Of a stretch of DNA of 64,000 nucleotides, positions 17,207 through 25,493 are shown piece after piece; position 1 is the stretch's first letter, and the number at the start of each line of letters is the position of its first letter. The stretch lies in contig NZ_AUBG01000020.1 in the NCBI RefSeq assembly GCF_000429125.1, forward strand, positions 1 through 64,000, read 5' to 3'. Source of the stretch: Aequorivita capsosiphonis DSM 23843 (GTDB taxonomy: Bacteria > Bacteroidota > Bacteroidia > Flavobacteriales > Flavobacteriaceae). The position numbers and the translations under genes are program-made. A model generated the notes under the pieces. That model had not been told where the DNA came from and made no database searches. It saw only the letters and a list, made by a program, of their open reading frames with translations.

Positions 17207-18328
17207 CTAGTCTTTCTGATGGTTTATTATCAATTTCAATTCAGCCTTACTTGGTAGTACGGTTTTATATTTACTTGCAAAAATATGTTCATTTTTCTCA
17301 GGAAGCGTATATTTTACCACAGATTCACTCTTATCCTTGCAAAGTACGATTCCGATTGTTTTATTTTCTTCCTCCAATTTAATTTCTCGGTCATAGTAGT
17401 TCACGTACATTTGCATCTGGCCGAGATCTTGATGCTTTAATTCCCCGATTTTTAAATCTATTAGCACGAAGCATTTTAGAATACGGTTATAAAATACCAA
17501 ATCAATTCTGAAATGTGATTCATCAAAAGAAATTCTTTTTTGTCTAGCCACAAATGTAAATCCATTACCCAGTTCTAGCAAAAAATGTTCAAGTTTATCG
17601 ATAATTTCTTGTTCTAACTGACTTTCTGAATATTGAGAATATTCTGGAAGACCGAGAAATTCCAAGATGTAAGGATCTTTAATAGCGTCTCTGGGTTGTT
17701 CGAGAATCAGTCCTTTTTCTGAAAGTTCCTTAACCTTGTCTTTATTTCTACTTAGTACAAGACGAGTATAAAGTGCTGAATCGAATTGACGTTGCAATTC
17801 TCTTACACTCCAATTGTTTTTTTGGGATTCAATTTCGTAGAATTTTCGCTCATTTTCATCATCAATTCGCATTAGTTTTAAGTAGTGAGACCAGCTTAGA
17901 ATAAATTTGCTTTTTGTGAATTCCCGAGACGTTGTTTCGGAATTTGCTTTTGAAGAAATCCGAGACAGTGTTTCGGATTTTTCAGATATGTCAGACAGTG
18001 TCTGCCGTTTTTCTTTTGGTTCAGATTTCGACAACAGTGTTGACGATTTTCCATAAGCCAAATAAAAGCGTCTCATGTTTTCAAGGTTGTCGACCGAAAA
18101 TCCTTTACCAAACTCCCTTGTAAGGACTTTAGATAATCCTTTTAAGAGTTCTTTACCATATTCAGCACGTTCTTCTCCACCCTGTTCTTCTTCGACTAAC
18201 ATCTTACCTATCTCAAAGTAAGTGCGCACCATCGTTTGGTTAACAGTACGAACTACCTGACTTCTTGCTGATTGTAATAAATCAACAATTTGTGAATAGA
18301 ATTTGATATTTGCAGGTTTGTTGGTCAT
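17207..18328 (-). CDS. DUF1016 (YhcG-type) PDDEXK nuclease family protein
   Basis: 373 residues. The N-terminal DUF1016 domain (QIVDLLQSARSQVVRTVNQ ... TYFEIGKMLVEEE) is followed by a serine/glutamate-rich segment (about residues 96-142) and then LSWSHYLKLMRID, and by the C-terminal nuclease domain with FRIDLVFYNR and FVLIDLKIGEL containing the D...(D/E)xK catalytic pattern (here DLK). Relatives occur with restriction systems and recombination-promoting nucleases; this one has no methylase or other defence gene beside it. The linker contains three imperfect palindromic repeats at DNA level. Confidence 0.85.
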   Translation of the reverse strand: MTNKPANIKFYSQIVDLLQSARSQVVRTVNQTMVRTYFEIGKMLVEEEQGGEERAEYGKELLKGLSKVLTREFGKGFSVDNLENMRRFYLAYGKSSTLLSKSEPKEKRQTLSDISEKSETLSRISSKANSETTSREFTKSKFILSWSHYLKLMRIDDENERKFYEIESQKNNWSVRELQRQFDSALYTRLVLSRNKDKVKELSEKGLILEQPRDAIKDPYILEFLGLPEYSQYSESQLEQEIIDKLEHFLLELGNGFTFVARQKRISFDESHFRIDLVFYNRILKCFVLIDLKIGELKHQDLGQMQMYVNYYDREIKLEEENKTIGIVLCKDKSESVVKYTLPEKNEHIFASKYKTVLPSKAELKLIINHQKD

Positions 18329-18363
18329 TGTTTAGCAAATGAGCTAAATGTTTAAAATAGAAT

Positions 18364-18720
18364 CTAATTAATCACCTTCTTCTCCACAAAATACTGCACA
18401 ATAGCTTCCTTCATCAAAACGCTCTGTTCCCCAGCCTTTAAGGGAGGCAATTGTTCTAAAATAGTGTAGTGTGGCCATCCTTGTTCGTCAACATAATCAA
18501 ACTCGTAATATCCATAGGGCTCTAAAACCCTGCAAATGGCGATGTGCATCAAGTTTAATTTTTCGTCTTTCTTGAATTTTCTGTGTAATTGACCTAGTTC
18601 CTGTAAACCGATTAAATAGATAATTGCATCCAAATCTAATGTGTCACCATCAGCAAAACGGTTGCTCAGTAGTTTTACCACTGCTTCCCACTGTATTTTT
18701 AATTGTTCGTCGCGTGCCAT
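18364..18720 (-). CDS. Conserved hypothetical protein (Flavobacteria)
   Basis: 118 residues, soluble, helical. Recognisable features are LDLDAIIYLIGLQELGQ (residues about 28-44), the charged HRKFKKDEKLNLMHIAICRVLEPYGYYEF segment and an aromatic loop DEQGWPHYT. It resembles an uncharacterised protein found in most Flavobacteriaceae, but no function is known to me. The stop lies 35 bases upstream of the start of the DUF1016 gene on the same strand. Confidence 0.7.
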   Translation of the reverse strand: MARDEQLKIQWEAVVKLLSNRFADGDTLDLDAIIYLIGLQELGQLHRKFKKDEKLNLMHIAICRVLEPYGYYEFDYVDEQGWPHYTILEQLPPLKAGEQSVLMKEAIVQYFVEKKVIN

Positions 18721-18760
18721 TTTTCATAAATATATTAGTCTGCAAAGATACTGGTTTAAA

Positions 18761-18870
18761 ATTCCAAATAACAACAGGTGAAATTCCAAATAATAAAACC
18801 GAATTCCAGAAAAACGTTAGATATCCAAATCAGAAGCTTGGAATTTAGTGCTTGAAATTTTGAATTTCAT
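18761..18870. repeat. AAATTCCAAA-type repeat cluster
   Basis: Units AAATTCCAAAT (near 18769 and 18781), GAATTCCAG, and an opposed CTTGGAATTT (18837-18846) stand between two divergent genes. Same family as in the acc locus. Confidence 0.65.
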
Positions 18871-18893
18871 ATATTTATCAAAATTTTACAAAT

Positions 18894-19442
18894 ATGAACA
18901 CTATTGATATTGTTATAGGGATCATTCTCATAATCGCATTTTTCTTGGGTTTGAGGAAAGGACTTTTACAATCGCTCGCTTCGTTAATTGGTTTGGTTGT
19001 TGGCGTTTATTGCGCGATGTATTTTTCGGGTTATGTAAGAGTTTACATTGAAAATTGGTTTACTTGGAGTGAAGATCTGACCAGTATTGCTTCGTTTTTA
19101 ATAACTTTTTTCTTGATAATGTTGCTATTCAGTATATTGGGTAGAATCTTGACCAAAGTAGCCGACTTTGCGATGATGGGTATTATCAATAAACTTTTTG
19201 GTGGTGTTTTTAACGCGTTGAAATTTGCCTTTTTGATTAGCGTGGTTTTTATGTTTGTAAATGCATCAGAAGATTACAGAATCCTTTCACCCGAACAAAG
19301 GGCGGATTCAATTTTATATGCCCCAGTTGCCTCCTTAGCGCCTGCTATTCTTCCTGCAATAATGCAAGAGGTTGATGATTTAAACATTGACCTTCCAGAA
19401 ATAAATACGCCTACAGAAAGGGCTAAAGACAGTATAGAGTAA
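18894..19442 (+). CDS. CvpA family membrane protein
   Basis: 182 residues with four hydrophobic helices: IVIGIILIIAFFLGLRKG, LASLIGLVVGVYCAMYFS, SFLITFFLIMLLFSILGR and FNALKFAFLISVVFMFV, then an acidic soluble tail. The N-terminal pattern D-I-V-I-G-I-I-L followed by F-x-G-x-x-K/R-G-L matches the CvpA (colicin V production) family. In Flavobacteria this gene often stands next to pheS, as here within 2 kb. The role is not established. Its stop is 7 bases from the convergent batE stop. Confidence 0.88.
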   Translation: MNTIDIVIGIILIIAFFLGLRKGLLQSLASLIGLVVGVYCAMYFSGYVRVYIENWFTWSEDLTSIASFLITFFLIMLLFSILGRILTKVADFAMMGIINKLFGGVFNALKFAFLISVVFMFVNASEDYRILSPEQRADSILYAPVASLAPAILPAIMQEVDDLNIDLPEINTPTERAKDSIE

Positions 19443-19448
19443 CAAAAT

Positions 19449-20204
19449 TTAAAGCTGTTTTAGATCGGTAGCTGGAATCCAACCATCTTTTCCGTCCGCT
19501 AACGTGATGCGATACCAATTACCATCTTGCGCTGAGATTTGAACCTTGGTGCCTTCGTGAAGTGTAAATGCAACACTACTTCCCATAGATGGCTCGGTTT
19601 TTACTTCAATTTCGCTGGCAAAAATAATAGCGGGTTGTTTTTTTGTGAAATCGCCATAAGTTATAAATGCCATAGTTAAGGAAGCAACCAAGAATATCCC
19701 AACAAACATAGAACCTGCGAAAAGTAATCGTTTTCTTCTTTCAATAATGGAGAAGTAGTATAACAGAAATAAAATCACGAAAAATATTGAGAAAGCGACT
19801 GCCATAATAGCCCAACCATTAAAGGTGAAAACACTAGCAATGCTTTTATACCATTTTGAAAAAACAGTTTTTGGCAGCGGTTCTATAGCATCTATTCGCG
19901 CGTTTTCGGCAAAGGCGAGATTGTTTTTTATGTCTTCATCATTGGGTGAAAGTTGTAGCGCTTTTTCGTAATAATAAACACTGGGACCAATATGGTTCAA
20001 TTTGTATTGCGCATTTCCTAAGTTGAAATAAAGCGCGGCAGAATGCTCGTCTCTATCCAAAATCTGCATCCAAGCATTGATTGCTTGCTGGTATTTTCCG
20101 TTTTTATAAAGTTCCTTTCCTTGGTCGAAAAGCTCTGTGTTTTGAGCAAAACCTGAGAAAGAGATTAGTAAAATTAATATGTACAGCAACTTTTTCATAG
20201 TCAT
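19449..20204 (-). CDS. batE: BatE: TPR and SH3-like membrane protein
   Basis: Last gene of the Bat operon. 251 residues: signal peptide (FLLYIL-type, ends GFAQ near residue 21), two TPR-like repeats (ELYKNGKYQQAINAWMQILD ... NLGNAQYKLNHIGPSVYYYEKAL, about 25-95), two TM helices (about 124-150 and 160-185) and a C-terminal bacterial SH3 domain (EIEVKTEPSMGSSVAF ... DGKDGWIPATDL). This is the standard BatE architecture. The start ATG is 7 bases after the batD stop. Confidence 0.92.
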   Translation of the reverse strand: MTMKKLLYILILLISFSGFAQNTELFDQGKELYKNGKYQQAINAWMQILDRDEHSAALYFNLGNAQYKLNHIGPSVYYYEKALQLSPNDEDIKNNLAFAENARIDAIEPLPKTVFSKWYKSIASVFTFNGWAIMAVAFSIFFVILFLLYYFSIIERRKRLLFAGSMFVGIFLVASLTMAFITYGDFTKKQPAIIFASEIEVKTEPSMGSSVAFTLHEGTKVQISAQDGNWYRITLADGKDGWIPATDLKQL

Positions 20205-20210
20205 CTCCTT

Positions 20211-21986
20211 TTACTGTATTTGTTTATCAATATTCGAAATCACTTCTACTGCCTTTGTGTAATCGTGTTGTACACTAGCTTCGGAAGAAGAGGCATAACG
20301 GGCGAATTCACAGTTTTTAAGCAAATTGATGAAGTTTTCTACCACAGATTCTTCTACATTTCGCTCCAGCAACATTTTTGAGATAAGGCTCTTTTCCATT
20401 TCCGAAGTTTCAATATTCAATTGCGCTTTTAGATAATTGTGAAGTGCGCGTTCCAAAGATTCGTAAAAGACAACTGGGTTTGAAATATTCCGTTTTGCTT
20501 CAGAAAGGAATTTTTTAGCAAGTTTGTTGGCTCTACGCAGTTTATTTCCTTCCACATCATTCAATCGTGTTTTGCGTTTTTTCCCAGCGAGAATAAACAG
20601 CGGAATCAATAAAAACGGTCCACCCAAAAGTGACCAGAAAAGAGCCGATTGGAAGAAGGCTTCCTGAGCGATTGGCTTCAGATTGGGATCCAGTTTTATA
20701 TATTTGAAATTATCTTTTGAAAGTACTACCTGCTTCTTCCCGTCATTTCCAGAGGTGGTAGCTGTAGCAGCGGTAGAAACTGGTCCATTTTCAACATCAA
20801 TAGTAAACTCTTTGGAAGTGATAGTTTTATACTTTTCAGTTTTTGGGTCGAAATATGAAAATGTAATGGGATTTATTGGGTAGGTTCCTTTAAATTGAGG
20901 CACCACAGTATATGAATCACTTATGGAACCTTGCATTCCGCCAATTGTTGTGGTCACATTCTCGCTGTGTTCGGGTTCATAAACTTCCAAGGTATTCGGA
21001 AGTTTTACTGAAGGTGCTGTAAATAACTTTAAATTTCCTTTTCCAGATACCTTTACGTCTAATTGAAGTGCTTCGTCTGCGTTTAGTTTAGTTTTATCAG
21101 TTGTAACATCAAAAGTAAAATCGCCAACAGCGCCGTTAAATCCGTCAGGTTTTCCTTCAAGCGGAAGTGGTTTTACATTAATGGTACGGTTTCCAGCTGA
21201 AATCGTTCTGTTTACACGCTCCATCAATCTACGTCCAAAAATATCACGTCTGCTGCCTTGAACATCCACTGGAACATCGAGTGTTAGAGGTTCAATGTCG
21301 AGTTCACCTGTTTTTTGTGGATAAAGGACTGTGGTTCTTAAAATCACAAAGCGATAATCTTCTCCGTTATATTTTCCTTCGGAAACTTTAAAGTTGCTTT
21401 GGTTATCGATATTCTGACTCCAGAAATCGGCATATTTTGGAGTGTCAATTTCACGCCATTGGCTGGTAATGCTCACATCGTGCGAAACATATAATTTATA
21501 GGTTACGGTTATAGCTTCGTTTAAATACGGATTTGCATTTGAAACTTCTGCTACTAAATGTACGTTTTCACTTGCCACATATTCGGCATTATTTCCGTCT
21601 TTTGGAACATCTACTGCGCCGGTTACTTGCACTTCTACTGGGAGCGTTTTGTAGGTTTCGCCTTTTATTTCAATAGTGGCTTGGCCAATAGTAACGTTTC
21701 CACGTGTTTGCGGTGATAAAAAATAGGAATAGGTTTTTGAAAAACTTCGTTTTCCATTTATCCAAGAGTTGCTGATGGATTGATTTGGACCGCCAACGAC
21801 TCTAAAGTTTTCAAAATTTGGCGGTCTAAAATTGTCACCGTCTTGGTTCATTTCAAAATCTACTCGTAAACGTTCGTTTATTCCAAGTCTTTTTTTGCTC
21901 ACTTTGGCATCAAACTGAACTTGCGCTGTGGCGGCAAGACCGCACAACACAAAACTCAAAAGAAATAAAAAATTCTTCGTTTTCAT
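20211..21986 (-). CDS. batD: BatD: aerotolerance operon membrane protein
   Basis: 591 residues. Signal peptide ending near ATAQ (residue 22), then a long extracytoplasmic region of immunoglobulin-like strands typical of the oxygen-tolerance (BatD) family, with SAGNRTINVKPLPLEGKP and FNGAVGDFTFDV as landmark segments, one TM helix (SALFWSLLGGPFLLIPLFILA, about 445-465) and a helical cytoplasmic tail rich in basic residues. Cotranscribed with batC (3-base gap) and batE. The family is linked to periplasmic stress or oxygen tolerance in Bacteroides. Confidence 0.93.
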   Translation of the reverse strand: MKTKNFLFLLSFVLCGLAATAQVQFDAKVSKKRLGINERLRVDFEMNQDGDNFRPPNFENFRVVGGPNQSISNSWINGKRSFSKTYSYFLSPQTRGNVTIGQATIEIKGETYKTLPVEVQVTGAVDVPKDGNNAEYVASENVHLVAEVSNANPYLNEAITVTYKLYVSHDVSITSQWREIDTPKYADFWSQNIDNQSNFKVSEGKYNGEDYRFVILRTTVLYPQKTGELDIEPLTLDVPVDVQGSRRDIFGRRLMERVNRTISAGNRTINVKPLPLEGKPDGFNGAVGDFTFDVTTDKTKLNADEALQLDVKVSGKGNLKLFTAPSVKLPNTLEVYEPEHSENVTTTIGGMQGSISDSYTVVPQFKGTYPINPITFSYFDPKTEKYKTITSKEFTIDVENGPVSTAATATTSGNDGKKQVVLSKDNFKYIKLDPNLKPIAQEAFFQSALFWSLLGGPFLLIPLFILAGKKRKTRLNDVEGNKLRRANKLAKKFLSEAKRNISNPVVFYESLERALHNYLKAQLNIETSEMEKSLISKMLLERNVEESVVENFINLLKNCEFARYASSSEASVQHDYTKAVEVISNIDKQIQ

Positions 21987-21989
21987 AAT

Positions 21990-22868
21990 CTACCAATCTT
22001 TATCCGATTGCACTTTTGCGCCTTTTTGCTTCTCGGCATTCATCTTCTCTTGCGTTTTTTTCTCTTCGTTGTTCATCGCTTCCAAAAGACTTTTTACTTG
22101 TTGAGGCGAAAGTTGACCGGGAACAGGCTGCTGTTGTTGCGGCTTATCGCCTTCTTCGTCTTTGGGTTTATCAGGCTCGCCTTGATCTTTATCTTGATCA
22201 CCTTCCTTGTTCTCGTCTTTCTGGTCACCTTTGTCTTTATCTTCTTTTTTGTCGCCCTGATCGCCCTCTTTGTTTTTATCGTCCTGTTCTTGCTGATCTT
22301 TTTTGTCTTGATCCTTCTTGTCTTCGTTCTGATCCTTGTTTTTGTCGTTTTGATCTTCTGGTGGTGGCGGATTTTTATCTAATAAATCCTTTGCCAAAGC
22401 TAGATTATATCGAGTTTGATCGTCGTTTGGGTTATTCCGAAGCGCATTTTTATAGGATTCTACCGCTTCCGTATATTTCTTTTCATTCATATAGGTATTT
22501 CCCAAATTGTGAAAAGCTTTATGTTTCTCTGCTTTAGTGCTTGCTGTTTGGGCAGCTTGTTTAAAACGAAGCATTGCCTCAGCATTTTTCTCTTTTCCGT
22601 AGTAGGCTGTTCCTAAATTGTATTTTGCTGTTTCACTTTTCGGGTTTAAAGAAATGGCTTGTCTATAATCTGCTTCAGCATCAGTAAATTTTTCCTCTTG
22701 AAGCGATTGTTGGGCTTCACTCAGGAAGTTTTTTGCAGCTCTCAATTCCTTCCTTTGCTCTTTAGTCTGTTGCGGTTGGGCAAAAGTCAATATAGGAAGC
22801 ATCACCAAAACCAATACTATGGCTTTGCTGATTAGAGCTTTTATATTTTTTACTTCTGAAATTATCAT
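21990..22868 (-). CDS. batC: BatC: TPR protein with acidic-basic low-complexity tail
   Basis: From the ATG at 22868 the protein is about 292 residues, with a signal peptide ending FAQ near residue 31. Three TPR units follow (FTDAEADYRQAISLNPKSE, AEAMLRFKQAAQ, YTEAVESYKNALRNNPNDD), then about 90 residues made almost only of D, K, E, Q, N and G. In-frame ATGs at 22883 and 22913 would extend it, but that extension lies in a dispersed repeat (22887-22937), so the later start is favoured. Low-complexity tails of this kind are normal for BatC but this one is long. Confidence 0.9.
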   Translation of the reverse strand: MIISEVKNIKALISKAIVLVLVMLPILTFAQPQQTKEQRKELRAAKNFLSEAQQSLQEEKFTDAEADYRQAISLNPKSETAKYNLGTAYYGKEKNAEAMLRFKQAAQTASTKAEKHKAFHNLGNTYMNEKKYTEAVESYKNALRNNPNDDQTRYNLALAKDLLDKNPPPPEDQNDKNKDQNEDKKDQDKKDQQEQDDKNKEGDQGDKKEDKDKGDQKDENKEGDQDKDQGEPDKPKDEEGDKPQQQQPVPGQLSPQQVKSLLEAMNNEEKKTQEKMNAEKQKGAKVQSDKDW

Positions 22869-22886
22869 CTCTTCATTTATCATAGA

Positions 22887-22937
22887 CCTACAAGGTTTTA
22901 ATTTATCCGCCATAGGAGGAAAACCTTGAAGGAGGTT
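22887..22937. repeat. ACCTACAAGG...CCTTG repeat at the batC start
   Basis: ACCTACAAGGTTTT (22887-22900) faces AAAACCTTGAAGGAGGT (22920-22937). The unit belongs to the family also seen at 16076, 27097 and 27177 and lies in the batB-batC junction, overlapping the upstream candidate start codons of batC. Confidence 0.7.
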
Positions 22938-22948
22938 ATTGCAACCAC

Positions 22949-23989
22949 TTATTTTTTCACTTCATTAAACAAATTCAACTTTTTAAGCCAAGCTGTTTTT
23001 CTTTCCAATAGGAATACATCCAATACCAGCAAAAATAATGCCCCAGCCAAAAACCATTGGAACTGATCTTTAAAATCGGTGAATTGCTTCGCTTCAAATT
23101 CTTTTTTATCCATTCCACCCAAAATGGCTTTTACGCGGTCAACAACGGCTTTGGTATTTGCTCCATTAAGATACTCACCATTCGTGGTTTTTGCAATCTC
23201 TTTAAGAGTTTCTTCACCTAAACGGCTTATAACTTGTTCGTTGTTTTTATCGCGGAGGTAATATTGCAACACACCATTCTTCTTAATAGGAATGGGCCCT
23301 CCTTCCACAGTTCCAACGCCAATAGGAAATATTCGAATTCCTTTTTCTGCGGCTTCTTCGGAAATTTTAGCAATGTTTCCCCCGTGATCTTCTCCATCAG
23401 AAACCAGAAACATGACACGATTGGTCTGACTTTCATCATCATAAAAAGTCTGCGCCATTTCTATCGCCTGGGTTATTGCTGTTCCCTGTGATGAAACCAT
23501 ATCCGTATTCATCCCGTTTAGGAATAGTTTGGCAGCGGCAAAATCGGTTGTAATTGGCACCTGAGGAAATGCGCTACCGGCATAACCAATAATCCCGACT
23601 CTATCGCCTGAAAGATTGTTGATTATTTGAGTTATAAGCTGTTTGGCTTTGTCCAAGCGGTTAGGTGCAATGTCTTCAACGAGCATACTTTTTGAAACGT
23701 CTAAGGCGAAAACAATATCAACACCTTCGCGTTTTACAGTTTCCAACTTGGTCCCAACTTTTGGATTTACCAATGCAAAACTCAAACAAGCAATGGCCAA
23801 ACAAAGCACGAATACCTTTAAAATAGGTTTGAAAAGCGAACGATTAGGGCTCAACTTTTTCAACAGCTCCTTATCTACAAAGCGTTTTTGAACTGTCTTT
23901 TTCCAGACCAAAACCAATAGAAATAGCACCACAATCACCGGAATGGCAAAGAGGATGTAAAAGTATATGGGTTGTTCTAATTGGTACAT
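22949..23989 (-). CDS. batB: BatB: von Willebrand A domain protein
   Basis: 346 residues. N-terminal TM (about 9-28), a second TM (about 56-74), a VWA domain with the MIDAS motif DVSKS (97-101) and DGEDHGG, and a C-terminal TM (FLAGALFLLVLDVFLLE) followed by a basic tail. This topology places the VWA domain in the periplasm. BatA and BatB are thought to form a complex in the inner membrane. It is separated from batA by a 138-aa coiled-coil gene. Confidence 0.94.
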   Translation of the reverse strand: MYQLEQPIYFYILFAIPVIVVLFLLVLVWKKTVQKRFVDKELLKKLSPNRSLFKPILKVFVLCLAIACLSFALVNPKVGTKLETVKREGVDIVFALDVSKSMLVEDIAPNRLDKAKQLITQIINNLSGDRVGIIGYAGSAFPQVPITTDFAAAKLFLNGMNTDMVSSQGTAITQAIEMAQTFYDDESQTNRVMFLVSDGEDHGGNIAKISEEAAEKGIRIFPIGVGTVEGGPIPIKKNGVLQYYLRDKNNEQVISRLGEETLKEIAKTTNGEYLNGANTKAVVDRVKAILGGMDKKEFEAKQFTDFKDQFQWFLAGALFLLVLDVFLLERKTAWLKKLNLFNEVKK

Positions 23990-24004
23990 TTTTATTCTTT
24001 ATTG

Positions 24005-24421
24005 CTATTTTGTATTCTTTATTAGCTGGCTTTTCATATTCATTCTTTCAACAGAAAAGGATTTACTTTTATCATTTGCAAAATCTATCATCAGCAAAAG
24101 CTTGTTCGATAATTCCTTTATTTCAAAATCAAATTCAGTTTTAAATTCTTCTGATTTTTGAATTATTTGATATACAACTTCGATCAATTTTTCAAGATGT
24201 TCTTCGTGAAAATTTTTCACTTTCTCCATCAATTCTGAATTTTCGATCCTTGCTAATTCATCAAGGGATAAACCGAAAGATTCTTCTAATTTTTCATTAG
24301 TTTCAAAAACTACCGTTTTAAAAGTATTGGTATTTGATGAAGCTGTTTTATCAATCAACTTACTCAAAACCATTGCCAACTTTTCGATTTCACGTTTTAT
24401 ATAATCTTTTTCCTGTTGCAA
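24005..24421 (-). CDS. Hypothetical helical protein inside the Bat operon
   Basis: 138 residues, wholly helical and charged, no TM or signal. It begins MQQEKDYIKREIEKLAMVLSKLI, a pattern shared with small bacterial proteins (DUF6483-like) of unknown role, and continues with heptad-rich stretches (ELMEKVKNFHEEHLEKLIEVVYQ). It stands between batA and batB in the same orientation, with 15 bases to batB and 67 bases to batA, the latter filled by a palindromic repeat. Such a gene is not part of the canonical Bat set known to me. Confidence 0.72.
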   Translation of the reverse strand: MQQEKDYIKREIEKLAMVLSKLIDKTASSNTNTFKTVVFETNEKLEESFGLSLDELARIENSELMEKVKNFHEEHLEKLIEVVYQIIQKSEEFKTEFDFEIKELSNKLLLMIDFANDKSKSFSVERMNMKSQLIKNTK

Positions 24422-24463
24422 AACTTTTCATTTTCTTTAGACTTTCCCATTACGTCTGAGTTC

Positions 24464-24487
24464 TCCGCCGCGGCGGATTAGGGGGCC
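24464..24487. repeat. TCCGCCGCGGCGGA palindrome plus TTAGGGGGCC
   Basis: A perfect 14-base palindrome (24464-24477) continues into TTAGGGGGCC, the right arm of the C/G-rich family, and ends just before the batA stop codon. A close relative of the palindrome is inside the isoaspartyl peptidase gene at 37309-37324. Confidence 0.75.
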
Positions 24488-24488
24488 T

Positions 24489-25493
24489 TTACAGAAATCC
24501 ACGGAAAACCGTAGTTCGTAATATAAATTCAAGTCCAAGTAAAATCAATCCGAAAATCACCCAAGGACGGAACATTTCATCATAATTTGTGTATTTGAAT
24601 TCTTCAATATCGGTTTTTTCCAATTTGTTGATTTCATCATAAATCTCTTCCAGTTTTGTATTGTTCGTGGCTCGGAAATATCTTCCACCAGTTTTCTTGG
24701 CGATTTCTTTTAATAGTGCTTCGTCTATTTCCACGGGTACATTTCCGTATTGAAACCCACCATCTGGACGAATTCCTATTGGTGACATTGCCATTCCATT
24801 GCTTCCAATACCAATAGTATAAACCTTAATGCCAAATTCAACGGCCAATTCACTAGCAATTTTTGGATCGATAAAACCACTGTTGTTTACTCCATCTGTC
24901 AATAAAATGATCACCTTACTTTTGGCACGACTGTCTTTTAATCGGTTTACCGCCGTTGCCAATCCAGAGCCAATAGCAGTTCCACCTTCAATGGTTGTGT
25001 TGTAAGACATGCTTTTCAAGGAGGAAAGCACAACAGCTTTGTCGCTGGTTAATGGGGTTCTAGTATAACTTTCTCCGGCGTATTCCACCAGGCCAATTCG
25101 GTCATTTGGTCTGCTGTTTATAAAATGTGCTGCGACGGTTTTTAGAGCCTCTAAACGGTTTGGCTTTAAATCGCGCGCCAGCATACTTGCCGAAAGGTCC
25201 ATAGACATTACGATGTCAATACCTCGGGTTGTTTTGGTTTTTGTGGTTTCATCAACGGTTCTGGGTCGTGCCATGGCAATAATGATTGCAGAAAGTGCTA
25301 AAAGACGAAGTACAAAAAGCAGTGGTTTTATTTGTGCCAACCAGTTTCTTCCCGTCTTAAATCCTTGTACACTTGATATTTTTAAGGAAGCTGTTTGCTG
25401 ATTTCGCTTCCATAAATACCATAGCACAAGCACTGGAAGTATAAGAAACAACCAGAAATACTGCGGATTTACAAATTCGAAATTACTTCCCAT
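24489..25493 (-). CDS. batA: BatA: von Willebrand A domain protein
   Basis: 334 residues from the ATG at 25493 (MGSNFEFVNPQYFWLF, the usual BatA start); a TTG at 25511 is in frame but unlikely. TM helices at about 11-28 and 57-75, VWA domain with MIDAS DLSAS (99-103) and LTDGVNNSG, and a C-terminal TM (WVIFGLILLGLEFIL). It overlaps the stop of the upstream 558-codon gene by 11 bases, indicating translational coupling. Partner of BatB in the inner membrane. Confidence 0.94.
   Translation of the reverse strand: MGSNFEFVNPQYFWLFLILPVLVLWYLWKRNQQTASLKISSVQGFKTGRNWLAQIKPLLFVLRLLALSAIIIAMARPRTVDETTKTKTTRGIDIVMSMDLSASMLARDLKPNRLEALKTVAAHFINSRPNDRIGLVEYAGESYTRTPLTSDKAVVLSSLKSMSYNTTIEGGTAIGSGLATAVNRLKDSRAKSKVIILLTDGVNNSGFIDPKIASELAVEFGIKVYTIGIGSNGMAMSPIGIRPDGGFQYGNVPVEIDEALLKEIAKKTGGRYFRATNNTKLEEIYDEINKLEKTDIEEFKYTNYDEMFRPWVIFGLILLGLEFILRTTVFRGFL

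Noticed and set aside
17207-18328. Restriction-modification or defence island around the DUF1016 nuclease
   Set aside because: Neighbours are pheS and a conserved Flavobacteria protein; no methylase, specificity subunit or integrase is present.
22008-22382. Long hydrophobic reading frame on the plus strand
   Set aside because: It is the antisense of the D/K/E/Q-rich tail of batC; the low-complexity codons create an artificial hydrophobic frame.
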